Assembly: GCA_012728095.1 (NCBI GenBank)
Contig: JAAYFU010000005.1
Coordinates: 1-36,834, forward strand
Direction: 5' to 3'
From: Clostridiaceae bacterium
GTDB taxonomy: Bacteria; Bacillota; Clostridia; DSM-8532
Length of the DNA stretch: 36,834 nucleotides
Part shown: positions 32,501-36,834 of the stretch, one piece after another
How the letters are laid out: each line of letters begins with the position of its first letter
Position numbering within the stretch: the first letter of the stretch is position 1
Position numbers and translations under genes: made by a program
Notes under the pieces: model-generated
Databases searched by the model: none
What the model was told of the DNA's origin: nothing
Seen by the model: the letters and a program-made list of their open reading frames with translations, nothing else

Positions 32501-32743
32501 GTTTCTCACCTCCTTACCGGTAACACTAAGCACACCAAAAAAGATATCCATGAAATAGTGTGAACAGAAAAAGATAAAACTTTCATGTTAAAATGAGGGA
32601 AGAATAATAGCAAATCTAAATCAATTTGAATGAAAGTATTGTTTTCAGAAAATAATACAATAACACATTTAAAATCATTATATTTATTATCCTTTAATTT
32701 TGCGCTTTTCCGCATAACACAATAAAACAGAAGGAGATAAAAC

Positions 32744-34279
32744 TTGAGAAAAGTATTAAAGATATTGTTCAGCAGACTTATGGTTATGTCTGTGTTAATG
32801 ATATTTCAAATTGCTTTGTTGATAATTCTGACGGTCCAGCTTAGCACCTCGTTTTTTTATCTATATTTCGTCTTCAGTTTGTTAAGTTTGACCGTTGTGT
32901 GTTTTATTGCAAGTCAAAGAAGCAGTCCTGCGCATAAACTGGCCTGGGTTATTCCTATCCTCATATTCCCTGTTTTTGGCGGTGTTTTATATATTTTAAT
33001 AATGTCCAATCGTAATAATAAGAAGTTTCGCGATAAATTAAACACTTCCCATAAAGAATCAATATCGTATTTGACACAGCAGCCTTATGTCATGAATGAG
33101 CTTTACCGACAAGACAGAAATGCCGCCAATCAATCCGGATATATATTAAGGACTTCCGGATTTCCGGTATACAACAATTCGCATTCCATTTATTTTTCAT
33201 CCGGCGAGGAGTTCTTTGTAACATTTGTGGATGAGCTGAAAAAAGCTGAAAAATATATATTTATTGAGACTTTTTTAATCAGGGAAGGTCTGATGTGGAA
33301 TACTGTTTTGAGTATTCTTGAGGATAAGGCGGCCAAAGGAGTAGATGTGCGTGTAATGTACGATGATGCAGGGTGTATGACAACCCTTCCCCATAAGTAC
33401 TATAAAAGGCTTCGTGCAAAGGGAATAAAATGTTATGCATTTAATCCATTTACCCCTCTTCCGGAAGTCAGGTTAAATAACAGGGATCATAGAAAAATTA
33501 TTGTAATTGACGGGTATACGGCTTTTACCGGAGGTATCAACTTTGCCGACGAGTATATAAATGTTTTTGAAAGATGCGGCCATTGGAAGGATTCTGCTAT
33601 TATGGTCAAAGGAGAAGCGGCATGGAATATGAATGTAATGTTCCTGCAGCTGTGGTCATCCATGTCTAACGAACCTGTTGATTATGATTTGATTAAAACA
33701 TGTACGATATTTGATGATTCATACGAACCGGACGGTTATATACAACCCTTCGGAGATAGTCCATTTTACAAAGAAGCGGTGGGTGAAAACACATATATAA
33801 ACATGATAAGCAGAGCCAGGGACTATGTCTATATTTTTACGCCGTATCTCGTATTGGACCATCAGCTTATCACTGCTCTTAGATTAGCGGCTAATAGCGG
33901 CGTGGACGTCAGAATCGTAACGCCCCATATTCCTGATAAGTGGTATGTATTCCTGGTAACCCAGTCTTATTATGAAGATCTCATTGAAGCAGGAATAAAG
34001 ATTTTTGAATACAGTCCCGGCTTCCTTCACTCTAAGACTTTTGTATGCGATGACGTTTTTGGAATCGTAGGTTCCATCAATCTCGATTACAGAAGCTTAT
34101 ACTTTCATTTTGAATGCGGTGTTTGGCTGTATAAAACCAAATCCGTAAAGGCTATAAAGAATGATTTTATTGAGACATTTAAAAAATGCAAAGAAATCAC
34201 GCTTGAAGAATGCCTGAAAGTTAAACTGTTAAAGCGTATTGCCAGGGGTTTTTTAAGACTTTTCGCTCCTCTTATGTGA
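32744..34279 (+). CDS. cls: Cardiolipin synthase (phospholipase D family)
   Basis: Joins two phosphatidylglycerol molecules into cardiolipin at the membrane; 511 residues, the normal size. Two N-terminal transmembrane helices (about 8-35 and 38-60, then a basic stretch) are followed by a PLDNc region. The two catalytic HxKxxxxD motifs are intact: His249 in DHRKIIVIDG and His429 in LHSKTFVCDD. The start is TTG 32744, supported by AAGGAG seven bases upstream; no better in-frame start exists. It stands alone, divergent from the SASP gene. Confidence 0.93.
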   Translation: MRKVLKILFSRLMVMSVLMIFQIALLIILTVQLSTSFFYLYFVFSLLSLTVVCFIASQRSSPAHKLAWVIPILIFPVFGGVLYILIMSNRNNKKFRDKLNTSHKESISYLTQQPYVMNELYRQDRNAANQSGYILRTSGFPVYNNSHSIYFSSGEEFFVTFVDELKKAEKYIFIETFLIREGLMWNTVLSILEDKAAKGVDVRVMYDDAGCMTTLPHKYYKRLRAKGIKCYAFNPFTPLPEVRLNNRDHRKIIVIDGYTAFTGGINFADEYINVFERCGHWKDSAIMVKGEAAWNMNVMFLQLWSSMSNEPVDYDLIKTCTIFDDSYEPDGYIQPFGDSPFYKEAVGENTYINMISRARDYVYIFTPYLVLDHQLITALRLAANSGVDVRIVTPHIPDKWYVFLVTQSYYEDLIEAGIKIFEYSPGFLHSKTFVCDDVFGIVGSINLDYRSLYFHFECGVWLYKTKSVKAIKNDFIETFKKCKEITLEECLKVKLLKRIARGFLRLFAPLM

Positions 34280-34410
34280 ATATTAAATGCTTTCATGTTT
34301 CTTTTCATATACAAGACCGGACATTTCATTGTAATACGGTTTGCTTTGGCATAGTTATTTTATCTCAGAGTTAGTTAATTTTTGGTATATTTGTATTATT
34401 TTCTTTAATT

Positions 34411-34430
34411 ATCACAAAATAATGTGTGAT
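34411..34430. promoter_or_regulatory. Possible operator: short inverted repeat
   Basis: ATCACA (34411-34416) and TGTGAT (34425-34430) are arms of 6 bp separated by 8 bases. They lie between a TATTAT (34394-34399) and the ribosome binding site of the Rieske-FAD gene, a typical repressor position. Short arms in AT-rich DNA make chance possible. Confidence 0.3.
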
Positions 34431-34456
34431 TACATGCGATTAAAGGAGATATGTTT

Positions 34457-35971
34457 ATGAATACACCATACTGGCTTACAAGTTCTGAAGGAGTTGGTTT
34501 TGAACCGTTGAAAGAAGATATATCAACAGACTTTTTGATAATCGGCGGAGGTCTGGCTGGAGTTACATGTCTGTATCTGCTGACAAAAGCTGGTTTAAAT
34601 GTCACGCTAATTGACGCCAATAAAGTCGGTCATGGGACTTCCGGCAGAAATACCGGAAAGGCTACCGCCCAACACGGTTATATATATTCAAAGATTGAAA
34701 AAAATTATGGAATAGATATAGCAAAGCTATACTATAAGGCAAATGCCGAGGCAATTAATTTTATAGAAGACGCTTCCCGGAAACATAACATAGACTGTCA
34801 GTTTAAAAGGCTTCCGGCATATCTTTTTACAAATTCGGCCGAGTATGAAAGAAAGCTGGAGAGGGAATTTGAACTGTACCAGGAAATGGGTCTGGATTGT
34901 TCATTTGAAAGACGGCTCCCCCTTCCCATTGACGTGTTATGTGCCCTTAAGATGAATAACCAGGCCCAGTTCCACCCGAAACGTTTCCTGGACGGCCTTG
35001 TTGAGCAGTCGATAAAACAGGGCGCGCGGATTTACGAAAATACCAGGGTTATTGATTTTCATCCGGGCAAGAAATGTGTTATTGAAACTAAAAACAAAAA
35101 TAAAATAACTGCCGAAAATGTCATTATTGCATCCCATTACCCGTGTTATGACGGGAGAGGCTTCTATTTTTCCCGACTTAAGCCTGAAAGGAGCTATATT
35201 ATCGGTATAGAAATGGATTCATTTCCTGACGCGCATTTTATCAATGCAGAGGACCCCACTGTTTCCTTAAGGTATATTCCTGAAGAAAAGATTCTGTTAA
35301 TATCGGGTGAAAACCATAAAGTAGGACACAAAGACGAAAACCATTACGAGAACTTGAAGAATTATGCAAAAGCCACATTTGACATAGATGTGAATGCGGT
35401 AAAATACGAATGGTCAGCCCAGGATTATATACCTCATGACTATATCCCGTATGCCGGATATATAAACTCAGACAATAAGAATATTTTTTTAGCGACGGGA
35501 TTCAATAAATGGGGGCTTACCAACAGTGTAGCTTCGGCTGTCCTTATAAAGGATCTTATTCTGGAAGGAACATCCCCGTACGATGAACTGTATACGAATA
35601 TGCGGGTTAAGGACTTTGTCTCATTTAATTTCCTGAAGGAAAATGCCGATATGGTGGTTCAGTTGATTTCAGGAAAGCTGAATATGGGTGAAACTAAGAT
35701 TCCTGAGGAAAGCGGGGTAGGGGTTATAGTAAATATAAACGGTAAACGCTGTGGCTATTATCGCGATGAAGAAGATGATGTTTTCATTGTTGACACCACA
35801 TGTCCGCATATGGGCTGCGAGCTTAAGTGGAATTCCCAGGAAAAATCGTGGGACTGTCCCTGTCACGGTTCCAGGTTCGATTATAAGGGGAATGTGCTGG
35901 AAGGTCCGGCAGAGTACGGACTGAACAGCTACAATGAGCCGAAAAACAAAATAAATCCACAGATAAAGTAA
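34457..35971 (+). CDS. FAD-dependent oxidoreductase with C-terminal Rieske [2Fe-2S] domain (YhfW-like)
   Basis: A fusion flavoprotein of 504 residues. The N-terminal DAO-type domain has the FAD-binding fold DFLIIGGGLAGVTCLYLLTKAG...LIDA (about 24-54) followed by GTSGRNTGKATAQHG. The C-terminal ~90 residues are a Rieske domain with Cys449-x-His451 in CPHMGC and Cys467-x2-His470 in CPCHGSRF, all cluster ligands present, plus the disulfide pair Cys454/Cys469. The layout matches Bacillus YhfW; the substrate is unknown, and an amine or amino-acid-like donor is usual for DAO proteins. ATG 34457 is chosen because AGGAG is 8 bases away; ATG 34451 would be too close. The preceding ~170 bases hold only a possible operator. 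Confidence 0.9.
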   Translation: MNTPYWLTSSEGVGFEPLKEDISTDFLIIGGGLAGVTCLYLLTKAGLNVTLIDANKVGHGTSGRNTGKATAQHGYIYSKIEKNYGIDIAKLYYKANAEAINFIEDASRKHNIDCQFKRLPAYLFTNSAEYERKLEREFELYQEMGLDCSFERRLPLPIDVLCALKMNNQAQFHPKRFLDGLVEQSIKQGARIYENTRVIDFHPGKKCVIETKNKNKITAENVIIASHYPCYDGRGFYFSRLKPERSYIIGIEMDSFPDAHFINAEDPTVSLRYIPEEKILLISGENHKVGHKDENHYENLKNYAKATFDIDVNAVKYEWSAQDYIPHDYIPYAGYINSDNKNIFLATGFNKWGLTNSVASAVLIKDLILEGTSPYDELYTNMRVKDFVSFNFLKENADMVVQLISGKLNMGETKIPEESGVGVIVNINGKRCGYYRDEEDDVFIVDTTCPHMGCELKWNSQEKSWDCPCHGSRFDYKGNVLEGPAEYGLNSYNEPKNKINPQIK

Positions 35972-35983
35972 ATATAAGGCTTT

Positions 35984-36057
35984 CCTTTTACTGCCCGCAG
36001 CTTGTTTATTTCAAATAAAACCTGTATTATGGATAAGTGAGTTTGGCAGTAAAGGGG
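35984..36057 (+). promoter_or_regulatory. Inverted repeat that can hide the ribosome binding site of the DMT gene
   Basis: CCTTTTACTGCC (35984-35995) is complementary to GGCAGTAAAGG (36045-36055) with one bulged T. The right arm contains the AAAGGGG site of the next gene. A smaller stem (TTTAT / ATAAA) lies in the 49-base loop. The structure could act as a translational switch, or partly as a terminator of the upstream gene. Confidence 0.45.
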
Positions 36058-36065
36058 TCTTTGTT

Positions 36066-36834
36066 GTGAGAAATCATAATAAGAGAGTAAACGCTATAAT
36101 TCTTTTGGCGGTTACAGCCATCATGTGGAGTCTCGGCGGGCTTTTGATTAAATCCGTAAATGCACACCCGCTGGCAATATCGGGAACAAGATCGGCTATT
36201 GCATGCTTAATTATTTTATTATATGTAAAAAAACCAAAATTCAACTGGTCATTTCCTCAAATTGTGTCGGGAGTGACATATGCATCCATGGTAATTCTCT
36301 TTGTAGCAGCAAATAAATTTACAACGGCAGCTAACGCTATACTTCTGCAATATACCGCTCCTATTTTTGTAGCTTTACTTAGTGCCTGGATTCTTAAGGA
36401 AAAGCCGAAAACCATTGACTGGATTGCCATAGTGGTGGTGTTTGGTGGTATGGTGCTGTTCTTTATTGACAGCATTGACACAAGGGGGCTGGCAGGAAAT
36501 ATTTTCGGGTTGTTAAGCGGTATCAGTTACGGCCTCTTTACTATATTCATGAGAATGCAAAAGGATGGATCGCCCGTTGAGTCGGTTATCATGGGAAATG
36601 CGATCACCGCGATAATAGGTCTGCCTTTTCTTTTTTCGGCAATGCCCGACACAAAGGGATGGTTTTCTCTTTTAATATTGGGTGTTGTTCAGCTTGGTAT
36701 CCCGTATATTTTATACAGTAATGCGATTAAGAATGCTACAGCACTTGAAGCTAGCCTTATAACCATGATCGAGCCCATATTGAATCCTGTTTGGGTTATA
36801 TTGGTCATTGGAGAAATACCCGGCCTGTTTTCCA
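36066..36834 (+). CDS. DMT/EamA-family transporter, 3' end beyond the window
   Basis: A membrane exporter of the drug/metabolite transporter superfamily; 256 codons are visible and the usual length is about 290-300. It starts at GTG 36066 (MRNHNKRVNAIILLAVTAIMWSLGGLLIKSV), eight bases after AAAGGGG. The first EamA repeat runs to about residue 135 (LQYTAPIFVALLSAWILKEKP), and the second begins GLAGNIFGLLSGISYGLFTIFMRM and ends in the typical EASLITMIEPILNPVWV. The frame is open to the last base, so it is cut by the window and not broken. The substrate is unknown. It is preceded by an inverted repeat that can cover its ribosome binding site. Confidence 0.88.
   Translation, partial: MRNHNKRVNAIILLAVTAIMWSLGGLLIKSVNAHPLAISGTRSAIACLIILLYVKKPKFNWSFPQIVSGVTYASMVILFVAANKFTTAANAILLQYTAPIFVALLSAWILKEKPKTIDWIAIVVVFGGMVLFFIDSIDTRGLAGNIFGLLSGISYGLFTIFMRMQKDGSPVESVIMGNAITAIIGLPFLFSAMPDTKGWFSLLILGVVQLGIPYILYSNAIKNATALEASLITMIEPILNPVWVILVIGEIPGLFS

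Overview
The window looks like a chromosomal segment of a low-to-mid GC, anaerobic, spore-forming Firmicute of the class Clostridia. The evidence is an alpha/beta-type small acid-soluble spore protein, AddAB instead of RecBCD, a T-box leader, a TM1266-type protein usually found with [FeFe]-hydrogenase maturation genes, AGGAGG-type ribosome binding sites, TTG/GTG starts and many U-rich intrinsic terminators. A cellulolytic-clostridia-like lineage is plausible, but the species cannot be named from the sequence alone.

Layout. 1-170: 3' end of tmRNA (ssrA) and its terminator. 171-694: AT-rich and apparently non-coding. 695-1399: a secreted protein made of three copies of a ~65-residue repeat. 1646-2815 (minus): a membrane diguanylate cyclase whose true start may be an ATA codon. 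3014-4084: SGNH/GDSL esterase. 4117-6966: a strong promoter, a terminator/antiterminator leader of no class I recognise, then TM1266-like regulator, NMT1-type binding lipoprotein, permease and ATPase. 6985-10036: methionine-specific T-box and metN-metI-metQ. 10095-11492 (minus): MATE exporter. 11604-12385: structured leader and mntP. 12374-13421 (minus): ECF S component coupled to an unknown 174-residue protein, behind an attenuator-like hairpin. 13685-14119 (minus): DUF3842 protein. 14205-14604: a 68-bp tandem repeat apparently interrupted by a cluster of MITE-like repeats. 14702-19854: response regulator, histidine kinase with almost no extracellular loop, and a two-gene FtsX/Bce-like ABC transporter with its own candidate regulator-dependent promoter. 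19863-20861: uridine-kinase-like gene flanked on both sides by copies of the same MITE-like element. 20945-28196: addB-addA. 28203-31113: trkA-trkH potassium uptake. 31118-31996 (minus): stand-alone E2-like acyltransferase lacking the catalytic His. 32153-32500 (minus): SASP gene followed by a 30-codon Asn-rich micro-ORF. 32744-34279: cardiolipin synthase. 34457-35971: FAD oxidoreductase with a Rieske domain. 36066-end: DMT/EamA transporter, cut by the window edge, with its ribosome binding site in a long inverted repeat.

There is no prophage, transposase, CRISPR array or toxin-antitoxin pair. Most genes are housekeeping or transport. The most original material lies in leaders and small or degenerate elements: the unassigned attenuators at 4152-4255, 11640-11794 and 13433-13480, the Asn-rich micro-ORF next to the SASP gene, the MITE family placed strictly at gene borders, the His-to-Glu E2-like protein, and the triple-repeat secreted protein. 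Transport under RNA-level control recurs: candidate or certain leader RNAs precede the TM1266 ABC operon, metNIQ, mntP, the ECF S component and the DMT transporter.
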